From NCBI GenBank assembly GCA_035465395.1, contig DATHRK010000089.1, positions 1 to 48,913 on the forward strand: DNA of 48,913 nucleotides, written 5' to 3'. This DNA is from DATHRK01 sp035465395 (GTDB lineage Bacteria; Gemmatimonadota; Gemmatimonadetes; Longimicrobiales; RSA9). The notes under the pieces were generated by a model that worked only from the letters and a program-made list of their open reading frames with translations, was not told where the DNA came from and did not search any database. This document shows positions 29,635 through 37,292 of the stretch, piece after piece. The position numbers were made by a program, and so were the translations under genes. Each line of letters begins with the position of its first letter. Position 1 is the stretch's first letter.

Positions 29635-30473
29635 CCCCGATCGACACCGTCGATGGCATGCGGGCACGGGCGGAGGAGGCGAGGGCGGGGGGGCGAACCG
29701 TGGCGTTCGTCCCGACCATGGGCGCGCTGCACGAAGGGCACCTCTCTCTCATCGATCGGGCGCGCGACGCGTGCGACGAGGTCGTCGTGTCGATCTTCGT
29801 GAATCCCCTGCAATTCGGTCCCCACGAGGACCTGGACGCCTATCCCCGGGACATCGAGCGGGACACGCGCCTCGCCGCCGCCCGCGGGGCCGACACCGTG
29901 TTCGCGCCGACGGCCCGCGAGATGTATCCCGATGGCGCCCCCCTGGTGACCGTCGATCCCGGCCCGCTGGCCGAGCGGCTGTGCGGAGCGCACCGGCCCG
30001 GTCACTTCGGGGGGGTGCTCACGGTCGTGGCCAAGCTCTTTTCCATCGTAACGCCGGACGTCGCCGTGTTCGGCGCGAAGGACTACCAACAGGCCGTCCT
30101 GGTGCGCCGCATGGTGGCCGACTTCAACCTGCCCGTACGGATCGACGTGGCGCCGCTGGTGCGCGAGGCGGACGGCGTCGCCATGAGCTCCCGCAACGCC
30201 TACCTCTCGGCGGACGAGCGCCGGGACGCGATATCGCTCTCGCGCGGGATGTTCGCCGCCCGCGAGGCGTTCCGCGACGGCGAACGCTCGGCCGACCGGC
30301 TCACCGCCATCGTGCGCCGCGCGGTCGAGGGCGCGCCCAGCATGCGGCTCCAGTACGCGGAGCTGGTGCGGCCCGAGTCGCTGGAGCAGGCCGACGAGGC
30401 GCGAGAGGGCGACGTGCTGGCGGCGGCGGCGTACGCGGGCGAGACCCGCCTGATCGACAACGTGGCCCTGTGA
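29631..30473 (+). CDS. panC: Pantothenate synthetase
   Basis: A 280-residue ATP-dependent ligase joining pantoate and beta-alanine via a pantoyl adenylate. The HIGH-type motif is in VPTMGALHEGHLSLI, the pantoate site in FVNPLQFGPHEDLDAYPR, GAKDYQQ contributes the nucleotide loop, and MSSRNAYLS is the KMSKS-like motif. Length is typical. ATG start overlapping panB (ATGA), stop overlapping the GlmU-like gene (GTGA). Confidence 0.96.
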   Translation: MTPIDTVDGMRARAEEARAGGRTVAFVPTMGALHEGHLSLIDRARDACDEVVVSIFVNPLQFGPHEDLDAYPRDIERDTRLAAARGADTVFAPTAREMYPDGAPLVTVDPGPLAERLCGAHRPGHFGGVLTVVAKLFSIVTPDVAVFGAKDYQQAVLVRRMVADFNLPVRIDVAPLVREADGVAMSSRNAYLSADERRDAISLSRGMFAAREAFRDGERSADRLTAIVRRAVEGAPSMRLQYAELVRPESLEQADEAREGDVLAAAAYAGETRLIDNVAL

Positions 30474-31318
30474 AGCCCGCCCGCGGGTGGGCCGGCGTCG
30501 CCCTCGCGCTGCGATCGCCGTCCGAGGACAAGCTCCGCTCGAGGCTGCCGACCTACGTGCACCCGATCGCCGGCCGTGCACTCTCCTGGCACGTGCTGCG
30601 CTCGATGTTCGACGCCGGAGAGCCCGCCGACTCGGTGACGCTCCTCAGCGACCAGGACGTGGGCGCCGAGATCGTCGCCGAGCTGCCTGCGCGGGTCGTC
30701 CGCGCGGCGCCCGATCCCGCCGAAGCGTGGGCGGAAGTGATCGAGGATCTCGGTCCGGACGTCGGCCGCGTGCTCGTCGTGGACGCCGCGGCGGCCGTGC
30801 TCGGGCCCACGCTGATGCGTCTGATACAGGGCGCGCCCGGCCGCCGCATCCGCTCGCCCGCCGGCGAAACGCTCGCGGTATGGGTGGACTTGGAGCACGC
30901 GCGCGCCGCCGAGGCGCCCGATCTGGACGCGCTGGGGGAGGGGCTGGAAGACGCGTTTCCCGGCATCCGCGGCGTCGACTTCCGCGTGCGCGACCGTGCG
31001 TCGCTGGTCCGTGCGGCGGCGGTGATCCGGGCCCGTTTGGTGGAGCGCCTGACCGAGCGCGGCGCGACCTTCCTCGCGCCCGCCACGGTGGTGGTCGATG
31101 TCGACGTCACGATCGGGCCCGACACCATCGTCTACCCAGCCGTGGTGCTCGAGGGGGACACCAGCATCGGCGGCGAATCGGTCGTGGGGCCCGGCTGCCG
31201 GCTGGTGGACGCGCAGGTCGGCTCGGGGGTGGAGCTGAAGGGCTGGAACTACATCGTGCGCGCTCGCATCCGGAACCGCGCCGTGCTGGAGCCCTACGTT
31301 CGCAGGGGGTTCGACTGA
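30470..31318 (+). CDS. Degenerate, truncated GlmU-like protein
   Basis: A 282-residue protein that aligns by eye with GlmU but lacks its active parts. The N-terminal half keeps LRSRLPTYVHPIAGRALSWHVL, matching the GlmU segment after the nucleotide loop, but the GxGTRM uridyltransferase loop itself reads VALALRSPSED. The helix-plus-strand link (RVRDRASLVRAAAVIRARL, then GATFLAPATVVVD) is clearly GlmU-like, and a left-handed beta-helix begins (VTIGPDTIVYPAVVLEG). The protein ends at VLEPYVRRGFD, about where GlmU continues into its acetyltransferase catalytic coils. True GlmU has about 450 residues. It may be a regulatory or structural paralogue; there is no frameshift, and it is coupled on both sides, so it is not an obvious pseudogene. 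Confidence 0.75.
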   Translation: MKPARGWAGVALALRSPSEDKLRSRLPTYVHPIAGRALSWHVLRSMFDAGEPADSVTLLSDQDVGAEIVAELPARVVRAAPDPAEAWAEVIEDLGPDVGRVLVVDAAAAVLGPTLMRLIQGAPGRRIRSPAGETLAVWVDLEHARAAEAPDLDALGEGLEDAFPGIRGVDFRVRDRASLVRAAAVIRARLVERLTERGATFLAPATVVVDVDVTIGPDTIVYPAVVLEGDTSIGGESVVGPGCRLVDAQVGSGVELKGWNYIVRARIRNRAVLEPYVRRGFD

Positions 31319-31935
31319 GCGGCGCGGCGGCGTCGCCCGCCGGGGGCCCAGAGGCGCCGCATCCCATCGTCGCGGCGGCCGCGGCCGGCGAGCTGCCGGA
31401 CTGGGCCCAGGCGGGCGCCGCGCGCGTCGAGCACATGCGGCGCGTGGCGGCCCTGATGGACGCTTGGGCGGGGCGGCTCGGCCTGGGCGACGCGGAGCGC
31501 GCACGTTGGCGAGCCGCCGGCATGCTCCACGATGTGCTGCGGGACGCCGACCCCGAGAGCCTGGCGTCGACCGTGGAGCCGGCGCTGCGCGCCGTGCCGG
31601 ACTCCCTCCTGCACGGCCCCGCGGCGGCCGCGCGGCTGCGCGCGGCCGGCGTCGGCGACGAGGGCTTGCTGGAGGCGGTGGCGTTTCACACGATCGGGCG
31701 TGCGGGCATGGGCACGCTCGGACGCATGCTGTACGTCGCCGACTTCCTCGAGCCGGGGCGGACGTTCGAGCGGGAGTGGCGCGCCGGCCTGCGCGAGCGG
31801 ATGCCGGAGGAGGCCCCCGCGGTCTTGCCCGAGGTCGTCGCGGCACGCATACGACATCTGCTTTCCGCCGGTTCGAAGGTGCGGTCGGAGTCGCTTGGTT
31901 TCTGGAACGCGCTGGTGGAGGAGGGCGGGTGGTGA
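31315..31935 (+). CDS. yqeK: YqeK-type HD phosphohydrolase (Ap4A hydrolase family)
   Basis: A 206-residue HD-domain protein. Metal-site residues are H40 (RVEHMRRV), H72-D73 (MLHDVLRD), a His in LLHGPAAAARL, a His in VAFHTIGR and the Asp of YVADFLEPGR. The AFHTIGRAGMGTLGRMLYVADFLEP stretch is diagnostic of YqeK, which symmetrically cleaves diadenosine tetraphosphate to ADP. There is no ATG, GTG or TTG before the first metal-ligand helix. The only position that fits is CTG at 31315, which forms a CTGA overlap with the preceding stop, exactly like the neighbouring NTGA junctions. Usual partners nadD and rsfS are absent here; the LytR_C gene follows. Confidence 0.85.
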   Translation: MSGAAASPAGGPEAPHPIVAAAAAGELPDWAQAGAARVEHMRRVAALMDAWAGRLGLGDAERARWRAAGMLHDVLRDADPESLASTVEPALRAVPDSLLHGPAAAARLRAAGVGDEGLLEAVAFHTIGRAGMGTLGRMLYVADFLEPGRTFEREWRAGLRERMPEEAPAVLPEVVAARIRHLLSAGSKVRSESLGFWNALVEEGGW

Positions 31936-32567
31936 AGAACGGAGTCGACCGTGCGCTCACGGCGGCGAGTGTGCTCGCCGGACTGGCGCTGGTAGCTGCT
32001 TTCGTCGCGGGACTGGCGAGCGGGCCCGGGAGCGACTACGGCTCGCCCGCCGTGGACGGCAACGACGCCGGGGCCGCGTCCGGGGAGAGCGGCGCCGAGC
32101 CGGCGGCCGCGCCCGCGGAGCCCGAACCCCCGGCGCCGGAGCGGTCGTCGCTCCCGGAGCCGCCCCCGGACGCGTCCCCGCTGCCGCCTCCGCTTGCCGA
32201 TCCGCCGACCGCGTTCGAGGGATCGGCGAAGGTCGAGATCCTCAACGGCGCCGGGCGCGCCGGGTTCGCGCGTGACGCGACGGTGCGGCTGCGCGAGCTG
32301 GGCCACGACGTCGTGTCTTACGGCAACGCCGACCGTTTCGACCACGCCTCATCGGTGGTGCTCGATCGGGGAGGGCCCCCGGGCGCCGCCCGGGCGGTCG
32401 CCGATGCGCTCGGCATCGCCGACGTGCGCGCGGAGGCGGCGCCGGAGCTGGCGCTGGATGCGACCGTCATTCTGGGCGTGGATTGGGTCCTGCCGCCGCC
32501 GCCCCGTGAGACCCCGACGGGCCTGCGCGGGCTGTTTGAGAGGATCTTCGGCCCCGACGAGGGCTAG
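31932..32567 (+). CDS. Membrane-anchored LytR C-terminal-domain protein
   Basis: A 211-residue protein with one N-terminal transmembrane helix (about 8-30), a Pro/Glu/Ala-rich periplasmic linker (about 35-95) and a LytR_C domain (about 97-185) starting KVEILNGAGRAGFARDATVRL and ending ILGVDW. It lacks the LytR-CpsA-Psr catalytic domain, so it is not a cell-wall polymer ligase; LytR_C alone is of unclear function, probably envelope-related. A yqeK-LytR-type neighbourhood is common in bacteria. Two consecutive GTG codons are possible starts (31929, 31932); the second gives the GTGA overlap. The stop TAG overlaps the rlmN stop on the other strand in the palindrome CTAG. Confidence 0.8.
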   Translation: MKNGVDRALTAASVLAGLALVAAFVAGLASGPGSDYGSPAVDGNDAGAASGESGAEPAAAPAEPEPPAPERSSLPEPPPDASPLPPPLADPPTAFEGSAKVEILNGAGRAGFARDATVRLRELGHDVVSYGNADRFDHASSVVLDRGGPPGAARAVADALGIADVRAEAAPELALDATVILGVDWVLPPPPRETPTGLRGLFERIFGPDEG

Positions 32568-33667
32568 CGCGCCGCCCTTTCCGCTTCCAGCCTCACGAAG
32601 GGCACCGGCGGCTCCAGCGGATGCTCGGCCCGCAACTGCCCGCACGCCGCCGCGATGTCCCGGCCCCGCGGCTCGCGCACGGTCACGTTGACGCCGCGCC
32701 CACCCAGGGCGTCAGCGAACGCGCGTACGCGGGAGGGCGGCGTTGGTCGCCAGTCCGGGCCCGGGATGGGGTTGTAGGGAATGAGGTTCACGTGGGCGCC
32801 CACCTCCGACGCGAGCGCGGCAAGCGGTTCCACCAGCTCCAGTCCGTCGTTGACCCCGTCGATCAGCACGTACTCGAAGGTGATCCGGCGCTTGCCGGCG
32901 GCGTCGAAGCGCCGCAGCGCGGCCATCATCTCCGGCAGCGGGTACTTCTTTTCCACCGGCACGATCCGCGCACGCAGGTCCGGTAGCGGGGCGTGCAGCG
33001 AGAGCGCGAGGCGGAACTGCTCGGGGCGCTCGGCGAGCGCGTCGATGCCGGGCACGATGCCCACCGTCGAGACGGTGATGCGGCGCGCCCCCACGCCGTA
33101 CGGCCCGTTCAACAGGTCGAGCGCGCGAAAAACCGCCGCCCGGTTCATGAGCGGCTCGCCCATGCCCATGAACACGATGTTGGAGATGTCCCCCAGGCCG
33201 TGCTCTCCCGCCCAGCGGCGCGCGCCCCGGTACTGCCCGACGATCTCGCCGGCGCTCAGCTGCCGGCGGTAGCCCGACCAGCCCGTCGCGCAGAACACGC
33301 AGGCCATCGCGCAGCCCGCCTGCGAGGAAATGCAGAGCGTCAGGCGGTCTCCCGCGGGGATGAGCACCGATTCCACGAGCTCGCCGTCCGCCATCCGCCA
33401 CAGGTGTTTGACCGTGCCGTCGCGCGAGCGCTCGGACCGCGCCAGCATCGGCGCGTCGAGGCGGAAGGCCTCCCGCAGCGCGTCGCGTTCCAGCGCCGGC
33501 AGGTCGGTCATCTCCGCGAACTCCGCGGCGTCGCGTTCGTAGAGCCAACCCAGCGTCTGGCCCACGCGATAGGAGGAGACGCCGCGCGCGTCGAAATGCG
33601 CCGCGAGGGCGTCGCGCGCCTCCGCGTCGGAGAGGGAGAGCAGGTCGGGTCGGCTGGTCGAGGTCAC
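32564..33667 (-). CDS. rlmN: 23S rRNA/tRNA adenine-C2 methyltransferase
   Basis: A 367-residue radical SAM enzyme that methylates A2503 of 23S rRNA and A37 of some tRNAs. The 4Fe-4S motif CX3CX2C is C119, C123, C126 in GCAMACVFCATG. The methyl-carrying second Cys is about C342 in IAAACGQL. FMGMGEPLMN and LSLHAPLPDLR are family signatures. The GTG start at 33667 gives a normal N-terminus; a longer frame upstream is unsupported. It is convergent with the LytR_C gene, sharing the CTAG stops, and divergent from the EIIA gene. Confidence 0.95.
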   Translation of the reverse strand: MTSTSRPDLLSLSDAEARDALAAHFDARGVSSYRVGQTLGWLYERDAAEFAEMTDLPALERDALREAFRLDAPMLARSERSRDGTVKHLWRMADGELVESVLIPAGDRLTLCISSQAGCAMACVFCATGWSGYRRQLSAGEIVGQYRGARRWAGEHGLGDISNIVFMGMGEPLMNRAAVFRALDLLNGPYGVGARRITVSTVGIVPGIDALAERPEQFRLALSLHAPLPDLRARIVPVEKKYPLPEMMAALRRFDAAGKRRITFEYVLIDGVNDGLELVEPLAALASEVGAHVNLIPYNPIPGPDWRPTPPSRVRAFADALGGRGVNVTVREPRGRDIAAACGQLRAEHPLEPPVPFVRLEAERAAR

Positions 33668-33820
33668 GCGCGTGCATACGCCCGTGCCCGGCCGAGGATC
33701 CGTCGACGAACCGCGCCGATTTCCTTGATGGGCGCCGGGCCCAGGTCTAAGTTGGGCGCTTCCCGCGCCACGCACGCCGAGGGCGTGTTGTGGGGGCTGG
33801 TAGACTCGCGCCGCGCTCCC

Positions 33821-34279
33821 GTGCTGCTTTCCGAGCTGCTGTCAATCGACCGGATCAAGGTCCCGCTGGAGGCCTCCGACAAGGAGGGTCTGCTCACCGA
33901 GCTGGTCGCGCTCGTGTCGGTGGATTTCAGCGAACAGAAGCGCCGCTCGGTGTTGCGGGCGGTGCGCGAGCGGGAGGCGGTGCTCTCGACCGGTATCGGC
34001 AACGGGGTCGCCATCCCCCACGGCAAGAGCGAGGCGATGGGCGACCTGAGGCTCGCCGCGGGAGTGACCGGCGATCCCGTGGATTTCGACGCCCTGGACG
34101 GAGCGCCCGTCAGCCTCTTCTTCCTGCTGGTTGGGCCGGAAAACGCCGCCGGATCGCACGTGAAGGCGCTGAGCCGCATCTCTCGTCTCCTGCGCAAGGA
34201 GGAGCTGCGGCGCCGACTCGTATCCGCGCGCAGCGCCGACGAGTTCCTGGAGACGCTGCGGGAGCTCGAGGGGGCGTGA
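33821..34279 (+). CDS. PTS EIIA (PtsN/fructose-type) domain protein
   Basis: A 152-residue single EIIA type-2 domain. The phosphorylatable histidine is in VAIPHGKSEAM, and LLSIDRIKVPLEASDKEGLL and FFLLVGPENAAGSHVKAL are conserved. Members either pass phosphate to a sugar transporter or, as PtsN-like proteins, regulate K+ and nitrogen metabolism; with no permease near, regulation is likelier. The GTG at 33821 matches the family N-terminus; an in-frame ATG near 33727 would add about 31 residues. A weak promoter-like pair TTGATG (33725) - 17 bp - TAAGTT (33748) lies upstream. Coupled to aspS by GTGA. Confidence 0.88.
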   Translation: MLLSELLSIDRIKVPLEASDKEGLLTELVALVSVDFSEQKRRSVLRAVREREAVLSTGIGNGVAIPHGKSEAMGDLRLAAGVTGDPVDFDALDGAPVSLFFLLVGPENAAGSHVKALSRISRLLRKEELRRRLVSARSADEFLETLRELEGA

Positions 34280-36210
34280 GCAGGGAGATCCTCCCGCTCG
34301 CCGGACGCCAGGCGAGTCGGGGAGCCGGCGGCGCGGGCGCCTCGACCTCGCTGCGCAGCCACTCCGCGGGCGACCTCCGCTCGGTCCACGTCAACGCGCA
34401 GGTGCGCCTCGCCGGCTGGGTCCACAGGCGCCGCGACCTGGGCGGGCTGGTGTTCGTGGACCTCCGCGACCGAAGCGGCCTCGTTCAGCTGTCCTTCGGT
34501 CCGGACTGGACCCCGGCCGCAGTGCTGGAGCGCGCCTCCTCGCTGGGCCAGGAGGAGGTCGTCGCGGTCGAGGGATTGGTCACCGAGCGGCCCGAGGGGC
34601 TGGCCAACCCCGATCTGGCGACGGGCGCCGTCGAGGTGCGGGTGCGGGCCCTCGACGTGCTGGCGCCGGCCGAGACGCCACCGGTGCCCGTGTCCATCGG
34701 CCCGGAAGACGAGCCGCCCTCGGAGAACTTGCGGCTCCGCCACCGGTTTCTGGACCTGCGTCGGCCCGAGATGCAGCGGGCCTTGCGGATCCGGCACGAA
34801 ACCATGCAGAGCGTGCGTCGCTTCCTCACCGGGGCCGGGTTCTGGGAGATCGAGACCCCGCTGCTGGGGCGGCCCACGCCGGAGGGCGCGCGCGACTTCC
34901 TGGTTCCCAGCCGGGTCCATCCGGGCTCCTTCTACGCGCTGCCCCAGTCGCCGCAGCTGTACAAGCAGCTCCTGATGATCGCCGGCTGCGACCGCTACTT
35001 CCAGATCGCGCGGTGCCTGCGCGACGAGGACCTGCGCGCGGATCGCCAGCCCGAGTTCACCCAGATCGACGCCGAGATGTCCTTCGTCGACGAGGACGAC
35101 GTGTTCGCCGTCGGCGAGGCGATGCTGGCCGCGGTGTGGGAGGACGTGCTCGGTGAGTCGCTGGACACGCCGTTCCCGCGGCTCAGCTACGATGAGGCGA
35201 TAGATCGGTTCGGGAGCGACAAGCCCGACCTGCGCATCCCCATGGAGATCGTCGACGTCACCGAGGCCCTCGCCGGGTCCGACTTCAGGATCTTCCAGGC
35301 GGCGACCGAGGGCTCGGAGCGCATACGCGGTCTGCGTGTGCCCGGGGGCGCCGCGCTCTCGCGCAAGCAACTGGACGGGCTCACCGGCATCGCGCAGGAG
35401 CACGGCGCGGCGGGCGCGCTGTGGGTCAAGCGCGGCCCGGACGGTTTCACCGGCCAGTTCGCGAAGGCGCTGGACGGCGCGATCGAGGGGCGCTTCGCCG
35501 AGGCCTCGGGCGCGCAGGAAGGGGACCTGTTCGTCGCGGTCGTGGGGCGCCTCGCGCGCGAAGCGCGGAGCGAGGGCGAGGCCGGGATCGAGCCCGCCCT
35601 GGACGCGCTGCGGCGCCATCTGGCCGAGCTCCTCGACCTGTCCGAGGGCGGCCACCGCTGGGCCTGGATCACCGATTTTCCGCTCTTCGAGTGGAGCGAG
35701 GACGGATCACGCCTGGACGCGGTGCACCACCCGTTCACGATGCCGGACGCGACGGGGCTGGCGGCGCTCGCGGCGCACCTGCCCCCGGACCGGGAACCGG
35801 ACCGCGAAGCGCTCGCCGGGATCATGGCGGCCGCGCCGCGCTCGCGTGCCTACGACGCGGTCTACAACGGGCACGAGCTCGCAAGCGGGTCGATCCGGAT
35901 CCACGATCCGGGCGTGCAACAGGCGGTCCTGCGCGCGCTGGGCATCCCGGTCGAGGAGGCACGGGCGCGCTTCGGCTTCCTGCTGGAGGGCCTGCGGTAC
36001 GGGGCACCGCCCCACGGCGGATTCGCGTTCGGGTTCGACCGCCTCGTGATGCTGTTGGCGGGGCTTTCGAGCATCCGCGACGTGATCGCCTTCCCCAAGA
36101 CCGCCGCCGCGCGCGGTCTGCTGGAGGGCGCCCCTTCGGAGGTGCCCGAGGGGGAGCTGGACGTCCTGGGGATCGCGGTGCGGAGCAACCAGACCGGAGG
36201 GCAGGGGTAG
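34276..36210 (+). CDS. aspS: Aspartyl-tRNA synthetase
   Basis: A 644-residue bacterial-type class IIb synthetase. The OB-fold anticodon domain has GWVHRRRDLGGLVFVDLRDR. Motif 2 is ARCLRDEDLRADRQPEFTQID. The bacterial GAD insertion domain spans the middle (about 330-450), and motif 3 is GFAFGFDRLVMLLAG near the C-terminus. It is slightly long because about 35 poorly conserved N-terminal residues precede the OB fold when the GTG coupled to the EIIA stop is used. Coupling of a PTS regulator to a tRNA synthetase is unusual. Confidence 0.96.
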   Translation: MSREILPLAGRQASRGAGGAGASTSLRSHSAGDLRSVHVNAQVRLAGWVHRRRDLGGLVFVDLRDRSGLVQLSFGPDWTPAAVLERASSLGQEEVVAVEGLVTERPEGLANPDLATGAVEVRVRALDVLAPAETPPVPVSIGPEDEPPSENLRLRHRFLDLRRPEMQRALRIRHETMQSVRRFLTGAGFWEIETPLLGRPTPEGARDFLVPSRVHPGSFYALPQSPQLYKQLLMIAGCDRYFQIARCLRDEDLRADRQPEFTQIDAEMSFVDEDDVFAVGEAMLAAVWEDVLGESLDTPFPRLSYDEAIDRFGSDKPDLRIPMEIVDVTEALAGSDFRIFQAATEGSERIRGLRVPGGAALSRKQLDGLTGIAQEHGAAGALWVKRGPDGFTGQFAKALDGAIEGRFAEASGAQEGDLFVAVVGRLAREARSEGEAGIEPALDALRRHLAELLDLSEGGHRWAWITDFPLFEWSEDGSRLDAVHHPFTMPDATGLAALAAHLPPDREPDREALAGIMAAAPRSRAYDAVYNGHELASGSIRIHDPGVQQAVLRALGIPVEEARARFGFLLEGLRYGAPPHGGFAFGFDRLVMLLAGLSSIRDVIAFPKTAAARGLLEGAPSEVPEGELDVLGIAVRSNQTGGQG

Positions 36211-36272
36211 ACAACCGGCCCGCGGAACGGAGCGCTTCCGTTCGCGGATGCGGAACCGAAGGGGGCTGACGT

Positions 36273-37292
36273 TTGGAAGCCACGACGGTACAGCATCGAA
36301 TTCCGATCGAGGGCGCCGATTTCCTGCTGCTTTCCGGCGTCAACGACGCGAACCTGCAGGAGCTCGCGCGGCTCACCGGCTGCCGCGTGGTCCTGCGGGG
36401 GGACTACCTCATCCTCTCCGGGGGCCTCGCGGAGGTGGAGGCCGCGACGCCGATCGCCGAGCGCCTCGTCGAGAAGGCGCGGCTCGGCATACCGTTTTCC
36501 CTGGCCGACATCCACCACGCCGTGGAGGCGGGCCCGGGCGCGGACGCCGAGACCGCCACCGGCCTGGAAATTCCGACGGGGCAGCGCATCCTGTTACCGG
36601 GGTCGCGCAAGATCATCGCGCCCAGGACGCCCGGCCAGGGGAGCTACCTGGCCGCGATCGAGGCCAACGACATCGTCATCGCGATTGGGCCGGCGGGCAC
36701 CGGCAAGACCTACCTGGCCGTCGCCAAAGCCGTGGACGCGCTCCTGAAGAACCGGGTGCGCCGGATCATCCTCGCGCGCCCGGCCGTGGAGGCGGGGGAG
36801 AGCCTCGGCTTCCTGCCGGGCGACCTCCAGGAGAAGGTCGATCCGTACCTGAGGCCCCTCTACGACGCGCTGCACGACATGCTCCCCGCCGACCGCATTC
36901 GGCGCGCCATCGACGATCGAACGATCGAGATCGCGCCCCTGGCCTACATGCGCGGGCGCACGCTGGCCGACGCCTTCGTGATCCTGGACGAGGCGCAGAA
37001 CGCAACGCAGGCGCAGATGAAGATGTTCCTGACGCGCCTGGGCGTGAATTCGCGCACCGTGATCACCGGGGACAAGACCCAGATCGACCTGCCGAGCCGG
37101 GAGGATTCCGGCCTCCTCCAGGTGGAGCGCATCCTGGCCGGAGTGGACGGCATCGCCCTCGTGTACCTGGACGCCTCCGACGTCGTGCGCCACCGCCTGG
37201 TCCGCGACATCATCGACGCCTACGCCGCGGCCGAGGAGGACCCGGTGGAGGTCGGCGAAGCCCCGGCGGGGCAGGGAGGCCGGCGTGCCTGA
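36273..37292 (+). CDS. phoH: PhoH-family ATPase (YbeZ-like)
   Basis: A 339-residue P-loop protein. Residues ~1-90 form the KH-like N-terminal region of this family. Walker A is GPAGTGKT (139-146) and Walker B is VILDEAQN (D239, E240), with ILARPAVEAGESLGFLPGD between them, all standard. It is linked functionally to the ribosome-associated endonuclease YbeY, encoded two genes on. The start is TTG at 36273, supported by AAGGGGG seven bases upstream. Its stop overlaps the pgpH start by 8 bp. The phoH-pgpH-ybeY order is conserved across bacteria. Confidence 0.93.
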   Translation: MEATTVQHRIPIEGADFLLLSGVNDANLQELARLTGCRVVLRGDYLILSGGLAEVEAATPIAERLVEKARLGIPFSLADIHHAVEAGPGADAETATGLEIPTGQRILLPGSRKIIAPRTPGQGSYLAAIEANDIVIAIGPAGTGKTYLAVAKAVDALLKNRVRRIILARPAVEAGESLGFLPGDLQEKVDPYLRPLYDALHDMLPADRIRRAIDDRTIEIAPLAYMRGRTLADAFVILDEAQNATQAQMKMFLTRLGVNSRTVITGDKTQIDLPSREDSGLLQVERILAGVDGIALVYLDASDVVRHRLVRDIIDAYAAAEEDPVEVGEAPAGQGGRRA

